This document shows, one piece after another, positions 10,587-21,778 of a stretch of 64,000 nucleotides of DNA. Every line of letters begins with the position of its first letter. Positions within the stretch are counted from its first letter, which is position 1. The translations under genes and the position numbers were made by a program. The notes under the pieces are model-generated. The model was given only the letters and a program-made list of their open reading frames with translations. It made no database searches and was not told the DNA's origin. The stretch comes from Symbiodinium natans (Eukaryota > Sar > Dinophyceae > Suessiales > Symbiodiniaceae), in NCBI GenBank assembly GCA_905221605.1, contig CAJNDS010002424.1, forward strand, positions 722,709 to 786,708, given 5' to 3'.

Positions 10587-10967
10587 ATGGAAGGAATGCA
10601 AGGAGACTGGTGCAAGGACTCGAGCACCACAGGAATCTTGAGGAAAAACATCTTGGACGTGGATTCGGAGTTCAACTCCTGGCTGAAAATTCGGCCTGAC
10701 TATAGAAGCCTGACGAACCAGCTCCAAGCGCACGAGGATGTGAAAGACTTCTTGGAGACGATGTGCCCATGGTTTTTGGACGAGCACCTCTACTGGGACT
10801 CTCAGATCAAGCGTCGTGTGTCTCCTGTTGAGAGGTGTGCTCAGACACGGGGCTATGATGTGAAGTCGTGCAGTGACCAGCAGAAGATGAAGGAAGAGAT
10901 GTGTGCTGCAGGCATAGTTGCGACCCCCCGTCCCCTCCCCCACCCCCCCCCACGCTGCAAAAACTAG
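10587..10967 (+). CDS. Hypothetical exon, start of unrecognised gene A
   Basis: The frame is open from an ATG at 10587 to 10967. The protein-like part runs to about codon 108 and contains EFNSWLKIRPDYRSL, EDVKDFLETMCPWF and DEHLYWDSQIKRRVSPVERC, with amphipathic, Cys-containing character. The tail after GIVATPRPLP is proline low complexity and probably intron. A plausible following mini-exon is 11179-11213 (DLWNSQQRSQL, acceptor CAG, donor GTGAGC). I do not recognise the family. Together with exons up to 22.9 kb this is taken as one gene because all lie on + and share coiled-coil character, but linkage is inference. Confidence 0.4.
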   Translation: MEGMQGDWCKDSSTTGILRKNILDVDSEFNSWLKIRPDYRSLTNQLQAHEDVKDFLETMCPWFLDEHLYWDSQIKRRVSPVERCAQTRGYDVKSCSDQQKMKEEMCAAGIVATPRPLPHPPPRCKN

Positions 10968-11876
10968 CTCCAAATAGAGAACACCAGCCTGTGGCAACAG
11001 AGCTCCCCATCAGGCGCTGGCCACGCAGCTCTCACACTCTAGACACGTCGATGCTCTAACTGGAATAGCCACAGCTTTTCCCATCAAGCCTCGATCCTAG
11101 TCCAGAAATTTTTAAAAGTCCAAACCCTGCAGGCCCGAAGCCCCAAGACCCCAATCAACTGCTTGCTTGTCCCTGCAGCTGACTTGTGGAACAGCCAGCA
11201 GCGCTCGCAGCTGGTGAGCACTGCCCTCACACAGGCGCATTCCAGGCCCGGTGGAAAATTTAGGGTTCAGGGTTTGCAGGGCTTAGGGGCCTTTTCATGC
11301 TTTAGGGTGGCCTTCAGGTTTCAGGCTTCGGGGGCTGCCTGTCAAGTAGGCTCTTGGGAAACTTCGTGCTTTCGCTTCTTATTACTGGAACATGTTCAAG
11401 GGGTCTTTAGGGGCCCAACCTGGACCAGTTGCCATTTGAGGCACTTCTCGGACCTCTAGGTGTTGATGACTTGTGGCCGGCATTTCTGTGGCGTGAACGA
11501 GTGAAGAGTTTTGCTAGAAGTTTCAAGGATAGTTCTTGGGGAACATGATTCTAAATTCCGGCTTGTGCTTCATTGTGGTCGATCTTTGAGAAAGAGGTTT
11601 ATTCCGGCTGTTTACTTGATCCTGTCGTTGTTTCGTTTCGGTGGCAGGGCCTTGTCGCGGAAAAAGAGCCTGTGGGACCTCATCATGCCTGCCTCTTGGC
11701 CTGGATGTGGACTGGTAGTCTCCACAGGATTCTTGTGATTCATATTTAGCGGAAAAGGTTGTAAGGGGGGGGGGGTAGTGGGTTGGGTGTGATATCGGAT
11801 GTGCAGCCGTTTAGTCCAGGGTGGTGTAGGGTTTGGGGGACCCAGGTTTTTTGTGCAAAGGTGTGGCTCGGAAAAT

Positions 11877-12505
11877 GTCCCCTCTCAAAGGTGTGGCTCG
11901 GCTTGGCTTGGCCTGACTTGAGTTGGCTTGGCCGGGCTTGGCTTGGCTTGGCTTGGCTTCCTTGCCTGCGTCCGTCAAAGCATATGATTTCCTTCCAGAC
12001 CCATCGTGTGAGCATTGCATTGAGGGGGGGTCTGCTTCAAAGCAGCTTCTTTCGGCCGTGCCCATCGTGCGAGCGTTGTGTTTCTCTTTCAAAGCATATG
12101 AATCCTTTCCAACCCTTCACGTCAGCATGGTGTTTGCAAATGGGGTGGGGGGGAGCCCCTCTAGCGTTATAGCATATGAATCCCCCCCAACCCCCCTGCT
12201 TTGTTTAGGCGTTTGCGTCAAAGCATAGCTACATATGAATCTCATCCAAACCGCTTCATCGCGCGAGCATTGTGTTTGCAAATGGGGTGGGGGGGGGTCC
12301 CCCCCCCCCTCCCCTCCCCCAAAAACCCCCCCGTCTTTGTCGGCCGTGCAAGCTTGCGTCGCAGCATATGAATCCGTTCCAAACACGTCGTGCGAGCATT
12401 GTGTTTGCAAATCTGCGGGGCTGCGCCGCGCCCCCCCCCTCCCCCCCCGCCAACCATGGGGGGGCTGCGCACCCCCCCAACCTTAGGCGTGCGAGCATTG
12501 TGTTT
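11877..12505. repeat. CTTGG short repeats and about 120-bp degenerate units with poly-G/poly-C
   Basis: GGCTTGGCTTGGC repeats at 11897-11960 lead into about five degenerate units. Each carries AAAGCATATGAATCC, CATCGTGCGAGCATTGTGTT and TGCAAATGGGG, followed by long G or C homopolymers (up to about ten). It probably lies in an intron or spacer. Confidence 0.8.
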
Positions 12506-12515
12506 GCTAATGGGG

Positions 12516-12845
12516 TTTACATTATGTGCAGCTTCTGCAAACTCAGAAATGCTACTATTTACACTCTTTGCAACTGCAGAAAACTCAGAAATGCTGCTCG
12601 TTAAATTATTCGAGACTTCTGCGCAAAAAAGCTGCTATTTTAAGTATTTGCAACCCTGAAAACTCAGAAATGCTGCTCGTTACAGTATTTGCGAGTTCCG
12701 CTATTTACAGTATGTGCAGCTTCTGCAAACTCAGAAATGCTGCTATTGACAGTTTTTTGCGACCTCTGCAGTTGCAGAAATGCAGAAATGCTGCTAGTTA
12801 CAGTATGTGCAGGCAGAAATGCTGCTATCTCCAGTATATGCGAGC
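12516..12845. repeat. Array of short units around AACTCAGAAATGCTGCT
   Basis: About six degenerate copies of a unit containing GCAGCTTCTGCAAACTCAG, AAATGCTGCT and TTACAGTATTTGC, partly with an inner 40-60 bp period. No coding potential is supported. Confidence 0.8.
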
Positions 12846-12849
12846 GAGC

Positions 12850-13990
12850 CAAGAACCAAAACCGAGCCACACCTTTGCAAGTGACACGGCCAAGTCACAC
12901 CTTGGCAACACAAATCTCCTCCGCCAAGTGCTTAGGTGCTTTTGCGGTAACTTCACACCCAGAGTACCCTCACTCGCTTGTTCACATGCTGTTGCGAGTG
13001 TGTCGTCGTTTTCAGCCGGTTCGGAATCGGCGAAATCGGGCCTGTTGACAGCTTCTACGAAAAAGGCGGGTTCGTGGCGGGGGGAGGCGTCGATACGTCG
13101 TGGTCGGATTTTGCCTGTCAAGGGATTGGCTGGCACGACTAGCCGAAGGGTGCAGGGGGACACGATCCCCTTGTGGCGGTGTTTTGGCCACATGCCAACA
13201 CCAATGGCAAGCCCGACCCCCCCTTGCTATGTTTCGAATCGGCTGGAGCTAAGATTGTCGAGATGGTCATGAACGTCATCTCTTGCGTGGTGATGCGGGC
13301 TGTTCAGCAGACCAGAGCCCCACGTTTGTTTTTTTTCGTTGTTTACGAAAATCAAAACGACAGATCAAGAACCCCTTGCGGAACTAGCCTGCTTCACCCC
13401 AAGCCCCATGTCCAAACCTTAAAGCCCCCCCTGTTCCCATCATCCCTTCTCCAAAGCTGAAGCGCCCTGGAGGTATCTGGAGGTCTCTGAACCCTAAACC
13501 CAAAGCCCTTAGCCCAAAGCCCTATGCCCGAAGCCCGAAGGTGCCTGCCTGGCCTCCAGGGACTAGGAGCTGGCATGCTGGTGGGTGTGCAGGCCCTGAC
13601 TGCGATGTCCAAGGCGGCATAAGGGTTTGGGGTTTCGGGTTTGCCCGCTGGCGAATGCCTTACATCTCATCTTGTTGGGTTAGAGAAGATTACGAGGATC
13701 TTGCTGAGGGCTCTTTTTCGGATGGTTTAGAGGGCCACCCTGTCATTTTTGAGGTTTCAACAGAGGATTACAGGGGGTTGAGACCCGAACAACCGAGCTT
13801 CTGAGGGTTTTGGAGCAAGTTTTGGAGCAAATTTTGGGATTGACGGACACAAAAAGGTTTGAGGGCTGGATTGGGAGTCAGGAGGGTGTCGGGTTTTCGA
13901 TGACTTTCGGCTGTAGTGTTTACAGGGTTTAGGGTTGGGTTTAGGGTTTCATTGATACTTACTTCATGCTGCAAAAAACGCGTACAGCAA
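12850..13990. other. Region without a well-supported exon
   Basis: Mixed unique sequence with degenerate telomere-type repeat (13490-13530, 13915-13950). I see no recognisable protein segment. Confidence 0.4.
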
Positions 13991-14006
13991 TGGCCAAGAC
14001 AGGTTG

Positions 14007-14086
14007 CCAAAGTTGCGGCGACCGCCACCAAAGTCATGAAGGCGCTGGGCTCGGTCGGACGCCTGATGGGCAAGGCTGGGTTTAGG
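14007..14086 (+). CDS. Small putative exon of gene A
   Basis: The segment after acceptor CAG reads VAKVAATATKVMKALGSVGR and then LMGKAG, an amphipathic Ala/Val/Lys-rich helix. It then runs straight into GTTTAGGG-type telomere-like sequence, which supplies a GT donor. Family unknown. Confidence 0.4.
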
Positions 14087-14331
14087 GTTAGGGTTTTGGA
14101 TTTAGGGTTTTGGGTTTAGGCTGAACTCTACACTTAGGCAGGATCTTGGCAAAGTCATGTTTCCCTTCATTGGGTTTCGGAGGATCCTCTTTAGGAATCG
14201 CCCTGCGGAGTGGCCGGGCTCGGGTCTAGTGATGCTGACGATCCCAACGCCTTGCTAGAACTTGCCTCAATCAACAGGATTACTGGTCTAGGGTTTAGGG
14301 TTTCGGGTTTAGGCTTGTAGTTGGGGACCAC

Positions 14332-14523
14332 GTAGCCTTAAGCAGCTGGAAGCCCCGATTGCGACGTACTTGCTGAGTTGTAAGTACCAGGCCTTCAGCA
14401 CAGCGAAGAGCCTGGTCAAGACTGGGGTGAAGTTCACCAAAAAGCTGTTCCAGAAAGGCTTCAAGAAGCTCGAAGAGATCGACGAAAACAGCGATGACAT
14501 TATGGACAACGTGGAGAGCCAGG
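14332..14523 (+). CDS. Putative exon of gene A, Lys-rich helix
   Basis: After an AG acceptor the frame reads QLEAPIATYLLSCKYQAFST, then VKTGVKFTKKLFQKGFKKLE, and then acidic residues to DDIMDNVESQ. It stops at a consensus GGTAAG donor (14524). A related helical exon follows at about 14610-14700 (TEEKAEAAIQRAKNLYHHG). The gene is unrecognised. The alternation of basic and acidic helices suggests coiled-coil or membrane-surface helices. Confidence 0.45.
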
Positions 14524-14774
14524 GTAAGAATTCAGGGTTCAAGTGGTCCTGGACCCCCAAACCCGAACTTCCCAACCACAAACAAGCCCAGGACCGTGCT
14601 CGAGACCAGCAGGACTTTCTTCGAGACTGAGGAGAAGGCAGAGGCTGCAATACAGCGCGCCAAGAACTTGTACCACCACGGACAGGACGAGGCGCATCAA
14701 GGGTTTGCATGCCCATTGCAATCATCATCAGAATTGCTTGCCGATGTCATGCGATAGCTCTGTGCTTGGAGTTT

Positions 14775-15327
14775 GAGGTCCCAGCTTTGCCAAATGCCTG
14801 AGGTCATGTACGGCATGCGCTACGCAGCACATTCAACCCAGATTAACACACTCGCCGACATTCTCAGCTGGCGGGACGAGTCGGATTGCTCTTCAGAGAA
14901 ATGCAGCAGTTGCCCCAAAGAGGTTGCCTTCTTGAGAGCCTATGAGATCTATGGTGCCTCGAAGTACACAGGAAGGATCGTGACCTACAACATGTACAAG
15001 AAGATGAATGAGCTCTTTGATGGGTACGTTCTGAAGAAGCATGCTTGCAAAAATCACGCCTTCAAACATGCCCAGGCCAGCATGTCGAGAGGCAGCCCTG
15101 GACCCAAGTTGGAACCGCTGGACGAGGAGCACGCCGCAGACGTGAACCAAGCCTCTCACGGCTTTCTGGACGCTGCGCAGAGTGGTTCTAGCTCAGTTTG
15201 CACAGAGCTGGGCGTGCGACTTTGTGACCTTGTCACCACCACCAGCAACCGTGATGCGGACCTGGCGGCGTTCCTCGCAGAGCTTGCAAGTGGCGAGCGT
15301 GCGATGTACTATGAGCCTCGGATCTAA
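14775..15327 (+). CDS. Putative large exon of gene A
   Basis: Open from an acceptor near 14774 to a TAA at 15325. It contains MPEVMYGMRYAAHSTQINTL, a Cys cluster CSSEKCSSCPKEV, AYEIYGASKYTGRIVTYNMY and a second helical half with LCDLVTTTSNRDADLAAFL. An internal GTACGT donor at about 15024 could end the exon early. No family is recognised. Third-position GC bias and lack of stops for 550 bases favour coding. Confidence 0.45.
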
Positions 15328-15954
15328 AGCATTGCTGCGAAACTTTTCTAAAAGTATGTATCTCGTCCCACAACCGCAAGACCTGCTTTTTGCGTAAACT
15401 TCGAAGCCTAAACCCAAAATCCTGTAAACCCTGTGTACTCTAGTTAGAGATATGAAGAGCACCCCTGCCTTTCCTGTGCGAGGAGAGAACAAAGGCGGAC
15501 ATCCAGAGGAGCACCAACGAACTCAAGGCAACTGTGAAGAAGGCCATTCTTAGTCTTTTTGGCATTGTTTTGTTTTAGTTTCTGCTGTGTATGCAAATAC
15601 CATGGTCGAGTCCTTTCGATGCTCGTCATACCATCATTGTGTGTCCGCGGGTCCGAAGCCTCTGCGGTTCATAAAGCCACCGGTTCATGCCTTCAAGAAG
15701 CATTGCTGCTTCAAACGAGCATTGGGGCCTCGTGTTTGCACATGGCATTGTGGTGTGGGATGGCTACCTGGGGCTTGCCCCCCGCCCCTCCCCCCCTCTG
15801 CAAGGCGTGCGAGTTTGCGTGAACCTTTCGTTCTTTTTGTTGTTTTTTTTTAGGAAGTCGACGATCCATTATATACAGTTTTCCTTCCATTCTCCATGGT
15901 TGTCAAGTCTCTATAGATCCTTCTAACGGCCTTGCTTTTACAATTAAACATAAA

Positions 15955-16356
15955 GCTGCAGTGAGGGAGCAGATTGCCACAATGACCCTGAAGCCCTGGT
16001 CTTCCATCGCCCTGCTACGGAGACAGGCGCAGGAGGAGTTGTCGCAGCAGGTGTCCGAGGTCCAGGCGAGCATCACCAAGGAGGTGGCCGCAAGCACCAA
16101 GGAGATTAAGGGACAGGTGGCTGCAAGCACCAAGGAGATTAAGGTGGGCATGGACACCATGCAGGCGAGCCTAACGGCCTCAATCATTAACATTGGAGAC
16201 CGTGTTTTCGAAGAGACTCGCCGAACAGCAGCGGAGACACAGAGCCAGCTGCACCAGGCAAGGGTCGCTTTGGAGCACAAGATGAACCATGTCCGGGATG
16301 AGATCAAGACCATGAACAAGAATGTGCTCACCTCCATCTCCCGGACAGAGCTGTAG
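15955..16356 (+). CDS. Coiled-coil exon of gene A
   Basis: Open from about 15955 to a TAG at 16354-16356. The protein is a long heptad-like helix: RRQAQEELSQQVSEVQASI, then two copies of the motif VAASTKEIK spaced 13 residues apart, then RVFEETRRTAAETQSQLHQA and EHKMNHVRDEIKTMNKNV. This is a typical tropomyosin/tether-like coiled coil with no specific family signature. A further short coiled-coil segment, SEQMSNMEKKFEQR, occurs at 17641-17683 before a GTGGGT donor. Confidence 0.5.
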   Translation, partial: AAVREQIATMTLKPWSSIALLRRQAQEELSQQVSEVQASITKEVAASTKEIKGQVAASTKEIKVGMDTMQASLTASIINIGDRVFEETRRTAAETQSQLHQARVALEHKMNHVRDEIKTMNKNVLTSISRTEL

Positions 16357-16554
16357 TTCCAGGGCCTGGCATCTTGTGGTGCCTCTTTCTTCTAGTTCAG
16401 AGTGGGAAGCAGCTCAAAGAGGAAGAAATAAGAGATCCGCACGTTTCGGAGCTCCGTTGCATACTTCGCAATATTGCAGGACGACTGCACGGCTCTCGGC
16501 TGAAGTCGCCGGCGTGAAGGATCAGGCGGGACACTTAGTGGTTCAGGGAACTTA

Positions 16555-16889
16555 GTAGGGTTTCGGGGTTTAGGGTTTGAATTAGTGTTTAGGGTTTAGG
16601 GGTAGATTATCGAAGCCGGCTGTCGCCCTCAGCCGGGCGCACCCTAACCGACAAGAATCAAGGCTCTGTTTTTGAATTTGACTCGCTCCCAGGAGGACTA
16701 ACAAGAAGAACACGAGGCAACAACAAAAACAAGAGCAAGAGCAAGAGCAAGAGCAAGAGCAAGAGCAAGAGCAAGAGCAAGAACAAGAACAAGAACAAGA
16801 ACAAGAGCAAGAGCAAGAGCAAGAACAAAGATACAAAACAATACCGAACACAACATCAACCAAAAAATCAGCAACAGAAGCAGCAACAG

Positions 16890-16920
<31 letters not shown>

Positions 16921-17286
16921 GGCAACAGCAGCAGCAACAGCAGCAGCAACAGCAGCAACACCGGCAGCAACAGCAGCTGCACAAGCAGAAACAGCGGCAG
17001 CAACAGCAGCAGCAACAGCAGTAGAAACGGCAGCAGCAACGGCAGCAGCAACGGCAGCAGCAACGGGGGGAGGAGGAGGAGGAGGAGGAGGAGGAGGAGG
17101 AGGAGGAGGAGGAGGAGGAGAGGAGGAGGAGGAGGAGGAGGAGGGAGGGAGGGAGGCGGGAGGAGGGAGGGAGGAGGAGGAGGAGGAGGACGAGGAGGAG
17201 GACGACGAGGAGGAGGAGGAGGAGGAGGAGGAGGAGGAGGAGGAGGAGGAGGAGGAGGAGGAGGAGGAGGAGGAGGAGGAGGAGGA

Positions 17287-17337
<51 letters not shown>

Positions 17338-17345
17338 GCGGCCGT
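16555..17345. repeat. Layered low-complexity tract: telomere-like, CAAGAG, CAG and GGA repeats
   Basis: In order: degenerate TTTAGGG (16558-16605), (CAAGAG/CAAGAA)n at 16722-16832, (CAG/CAACAG)n at 16875-17065, (GGA)n with GGAGG/GACGAG variants at 17066-17290, and pure (CAG)n at 17290-17336. Repeat polarity shifts abruptly between layers. Coding use is unlikely because frames shift, but Gln, Glu or Ala homopolymers cannot be excluded. Confidence 0.9.
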
Positions 17346-17689
17346 CATAATCCCCAATTCAATACGAAACCCTTGAATCGCTACACACAACCACCGTATG
17401 AACAATGGGCCCCGATACATTGGCCCTTGAGACAGGTTATGGTCAGCACCGCGCATATGGTCAACAAGATGGAGGCAGGGTCTTAAGAGGCCCGGTTCCT
17501 GGACTCTTGAAGGCCCTCGCCCTACACCCTGACTGACACCCCAATACCTCCGCACGGTCCTAAGCCCGTCTCCTAACCTTAGCCCGAACCCGCAACCCGA
17601 AATCTACGGGAGTTGCCCGCTAAAGGACGGACTGTCCAGATTGAGCGAGCAGATGAGCAACATGGAAAAGAAGTTTGAGCAGAGGTGGG

Positions 17690-18745
17690 TTCTTGTGAAA
17701 CTGGTTTCAGGGGGTCCTAGGTTTTGCTTATGTTTGGCTTATGGGTTCCGCGGTGAGGGTTTTTGGGTTGTTGTTGTTCTTCTTCTTGTCCTCGTCATGG
17801 CTGTTTTGTTTTTGTGTTTTGATTGTTGTTCTTCTTGTTGTTTTTGGCTGCTATGATCGTTCTTCTCGCATTAAAATGAGTGAGTTCATGAGCCCCCATT
17901 CGTGCGGTTCAACTCACAAATGATAGACATTAGCGTACAATTCATGTTTTTCCCCGGTTTCCGCGGTGAGCGCGGCATTTTCCTGTTGAAGTCAAGTAAT
18001 TGTGTTTGCAAACGAAAAGTCCCTGGGAAAGAGTGCAAACACGAAATTATCATTACTGTGTGAAAATACGGAGATGCTGCACGAATAATATGATCACATC
18101 GTGCCGCTCAGTCTTTTAAGAATTCCACACGGGCCTTGTAGCCTTTTACTTGATGAATATTGGCCCGTGAGGAAAGTACTATATTCGCGGGCGCATTAAG
18201 AATACTGCAAGCCCGCCGCTGTCGCCGTTGCTGTTGCTGTTCCTCCCCACCCTCACGGCGCGGCTGTTAAACTCTATCTCGGCTATTCTGCTCGCCCGGG
18301 TCTGGTCTCACACACTCACAGAATGAGAGTGAGAGGCCAAAGAAGTATCCTTGGAGTTCCCACTCCACTTTTCCCCTCGCTGCATCCCGTAAAGTACCCC
18401 CCCAATCCCAAACGATCCCAACGGTGCCTGCTGAATTGCTTAGTCTTGTGGTGTCGATGCTTGATGCTTGAAGTAAATCACTGCTGTTGAATCTTGGATG
18501 TGGGTTCAACGGGTTTGGGTGCAGGCGGCTTCACGTCCCCCATAAGCTTAAACTAGGCTCGACGTCCTGAACGCACACCAGATGCTTGGCAGTTCCCTAG
18601 GAAAGTGTGCTTTCTCCATATGTTTTGTTGAAGACCATCTTGCCTAAGACCACTTTTCAAAACCTCAGACTTATATTTCCTCTAAACCCCACGAACCCTA
18701 TGAACCGTAGCAGGCCTATGAACCCTATGCACTCCGGATCAACCT
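17690..18745. other. Region without a supported exon
   Basis: T-rich sequence after a GTGGGT donor, then unique sequence. Nothing protein-like was seen before 18749. Confidence 0.45.
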
Positions 18746-18748
18746 AGG

Positions 18749-18832
18749 ATGGTTATGACCAACGTGCTCGTCTCCAACACCATGCGCCTGGATGAGCTGA
18801 AGGCCGCCGCGGAAGGGCTCACAGACGCTTCC
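18749..18832 (+). CDS. Small putative exon of gene A
   Basis: After a TAG acceptor the frame reads MVMTNVLVSNTMRLDELKAA and then AEGLTDASR to a GTAACC donor. It is amphipathic and in keeping with the coiled-coil exons on either side. Unrecognised. Confidence 0.4.
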
Positions 18833-19273
18833 CGTAACCGTGGAGACCTATTACAGGGTTTCGTAGTTCTACCCGGCCAAAAAGGGGGGGGGGGTGTGGG
18901 TTTAGGGTTCAGGGTTCAGGGATTCAAGTTGGTCTAGCCGGCCGTTTGAAGATATAAAACGGAAACTAGGAAATAGAATTGATGCAGAACCTACTTATGA
19001 ACTTTCCCGATCTTGGAAGCAAGCCCCTGAACCTTACCTCCATCCTCTAGCCCCAGTAGCCCTGCAGGCCTTGGACCATGCGAAGCAAAAGCCCAGCACT
19101 TAACTGTATCCGTCCTAGGAGCTCTCCTCACCTCCCAAAGCAGCCCATCACAAGTCCAGACTGTGTCCGAGAGAATCAAAAATCCTAAGCCCCAAACCCG
19201 AAACCAACTTAAACCCCAAACCCCAAGCCCCAAACCCTAAACCTCAAACCCTCAACCCGAAACCCTAAACCCT

Positions 19274-19450
19274 TGTGAATATCACCTCGATTCTTGCATG
19301 TAGAGCTTGAGTGCGTGCCTTTTTCATGTGTAGTTTCAAGAACAGTGACAGCTTGCATGTTGTACAATTTCTGTGCTGTTGCTGTTACCTCTCGAAGGGC
19401 CCTTGAGCTGTGGCAGAAAAGGTAGAGTCCGAAGCGCGAGTGAACGCTAA
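19274..19450. repeat. Left long terminal repeat of the TRIM-like element
   Basis: 177 bp, identical to the right copy except for two substitutions in the GTACAATTT / GTGCAACTT segment. Confidence 0.75.
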
Positions 19451-19922
19451 CTGGTAGCGGAGCTGCTCCCCTCATTGTGCAGGGGGTACTTCCAGCTGGC
19501 CTTTGGACTGGTTGTATTTGAGAGGAGTGTGAGAAGAGAAAGTCCCCGAATCGTAAGATCGAGGCAATGTTTTTTCGCAAGCAGCAGTGGTAGTCACAAG
19601 CATCCGTCAGAGCGTCGCCTGGCGAGATGTCTGGGGCTGCACCGCAACGGGCAGCTGGCTTCGGATCGCAAGACCGGAGAAGGAAGCAAGTGTGCAACTA
19701 TCAGATCCCGATCGCAAGCTCACCAAGAGTGAAGTCAAGATGATGACGACAAATGAGTGACGGGAGCAGAGCTGTACAGATGTGATCGTCCGAAATAGTG
19801 AGCTCGAAATTACCGTGGAATCAGTCTGGTAGAGGCACACCTGTATAGACGCTGTACAGTTTACTCTCGAACTTAACCGAACAACGAATGAGCCCCAGGC
19901 ACGCATCAATAAGTAAGACGGG

Positions 19923-20099
19923 TGTGAATATCACCTCGATTCTTGCATGTAGAGCTTGAGTGCGTGCCTTTTTCATGTGTAGTTTCAAGAACAGTGACAG
20001 CTTGCATGTTGTGCAACTTCTGTGCTGTTGCTGTTACCTCTCGAAGGGCCCTTGAGCTGTGGCAGAAAAGGTAGAGTCCGAAGCGCGAGTGAACGCTAA
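19923..20099. repeat. Right long terminal repeat of the TRIM-like element
   Basis: 177 bp copy of the left repeat; it abuts CCCTAAACCCTAAAC directly on its right. Confidence 0.75.
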
Positions 20100-20289
20100 A
20101 CCCTAAACCCTAAACTGAAGACCGGCCCCCTTTCCAGCGATAGGGGCCGGTCGTTAGCAGGCCACCGGCAGGGGCCTGCGGACCCGTAGGCGAAGGCCGA
20201 CAGGCGAGCCGTAGGGTCCTGGACCTCAGGTCCACGCGGCTTTGCAAAGGCCGCCTCTGTCAGCCTGTATAAAGATAGCCCTAAACCCT

Positions 20290-21085
20290 CGTGCAAACGA
20301 CCGGGCACGCTTGAAAACCTCCCTGGGTTCCTTAAGGCCCGGAAGGTTAAATTAAGGGTTTGGAAACCTAAACTTAAGGCCCGGGGGCTTAAATTAAGGG
20401 TTTGTGAACGTAAAATTAAGGCCTGGAGGCTTAATTTAAAGGGAACCATTCAGGTTTGGGAACCCAAAATTAAGGCCCAGAGGCTTAAATTAAGGGGGTT
20501 TGGGCACTCAAACTTACGGCCCAGAGGATTAACGGTTTGGGAACCTAAAATTAGGGCCGGAACCTGAAATTCAGGCTTTAGGAACCTAAAATTAAGGCCC
20601 GGAGGCTTAAGTTAGGCTTTGGGAACTGAAAATTAAGGTCCGAGGGCTCAAATTAAGGGTTTGGGGACCCAAAATTAAAGCCAGGAGGCTTAAACTGATG
20701 GCTTGGGAACTGTGCGGAGGCTTAAATTAAGGGTTTGGGAAATAAGGCCCGGGCATAAATAAAGGGTTTGGGAGCTTAAGGCCTGGAGGCTTAAATTACG
20801 GGTTTGAGAACCTAAAATTAAGGGCTTGGGAACCGAAAATTAAGGCCCGGAAGCTTAAATTTTGGGAACCTCAAATTAAGACCCGGAGGCTTCCATCAAG
20901 GGTTGGGGAGCCTAAAATTATGGCCCGGAGGCTTAAATTAAGGGTTTGTGACTTTAACATAAAGGCCCGGAGGCTTAAATTAAGGCCCGGAGGCTTAAAT
21001 TAAGGGTTTGGGAACCTAGAAGCAAGAGGCCAAGAAGGGTTTGGGAACTGGCCCGGAGGCTCAAAGTAAGGGTTTGGAGGCATTT
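20290..21085. repeat. Degenerate array of about 42-bp TTAAGGCCCGGAGG units
   Basis: About 18 degenerate units built from TTAAGGCCCGGAGGCTTAA, ATTAAGGGTTTGGGAACC and TAAAA, with many indels. The TTAAGGGTTTGGG part resembles a mutated telomere-type heptamer. No coding potential. Confidence 0.88.
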
Positions 21086-21099
21086 AACACGCTTTGAAA

Positions 21100-21290
21100 G
21101 TTTGCTAAGACCACGGAGTGGAATCGAGTCGAGCCTGCCTGCTTCGCCAATCCTGAAAAGGCTTGAAAGTCTTCGAGGGACCACGGAGTGGAATCGAGTC
21201 GAGCCTGCCACTTTTGCCGCCGCCAATCCTGAAAGGGCTTGAAGAGTCTTCGAGGGACCACGGGGTGGAATCGAGCTCTTTCTGGAGCCA
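21100..21290. repeat. Three copies of an about 70-bp unit with GACCACGGAGTGGAATCGAG
   Basis: Each copy has CCAATCCTGAAA.GGCTTGAA, a CTTCGAGGGACCACGG core and TCGAGCCTGCC (starts near 21108, 21176 and 21254). It directly follows the 42-bp-like array. Confidence 0.8.
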
Positions 21291-21499
21291 AATATCTTCT
21301 CATGATTTCATGGTTTTGTCACGGTTGCGAAGAGACTGCTTCTGCTCCACCAAACCGTATATCCCCCTTGATAGGGGGGTAGGGGGGCAGACAACCCTAA
21401 ACCCGTCCAAGGTTTGTGTTTTGGGTGGGAGGGTGGGCATTGCAGCTCATGCGCCGACCCCCAACCACTTCATGGAGGGGGTCGAAGCGCGCTCGCAGC

Positions 21500-21778
21500 G
21501 AAAACCCTAAGCCCTAAACCCTAAACCCCAAATCCTAAACCTCCCAACAACCCGCGCGGTCACCAGGCTGCGGTGGAGGGCTCTCTGGAGCTCGCCGAGG
21601 AGCTCGAGCGCAGCTTCGTTGGGGTTTGTAGGGTTCATAGGGTTTAGGGTTTAGGGTTTAGGGTTTAGGGTTTAGGGTTCGGAGGGGTTTCATCGGGTCT
21701 CTCGGTTTAAGGGTTTAGGGTTCAGGGTTTAGGCTTTCGAGTTCAGGGTCTAGGATTCAGGGTTAGGGTTTAGGGTTG
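21500..21778. repeat. Telomere-type repeat clusters in opposite orientations
   Basis: CCCTAAA units at 21503-21545 and TTTAGGG units at 21627-21680 and 21705-21777 lie either side of about 80 bp of unique sequence. The inverted arrangement could form a hairpin in RNA. Confidence 0.9.

Larger units (their letters stand above)
19274..20099. mobile_element. 826-bp miniature LTR-type element (TRIM-like)
   Basis: Two direct repeats of 177 bp (19274-19450 and 19923-20099), starting TGTGAATATCACC and ending GAACGCTAA, differ at only two positions. They enclose 472 bp without coding capacity. One base after the left repeat lies TGGTAGCGGAGC (19452-19463), which resembles a primer-binding site complementary to the 3' end of initiator Met-tRNA. 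The right repeat is preceded by a purine-rich AATAAGTAAGACGGG. ACCCT occurs on both outer flanks (19269-19273 and 20100-20104) and fits a 5-bp target duplication, but the flanks are telomere-like repeat so this is not independent proof. Orientation is left to right if the primer site is real. Confidence 0.7.
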
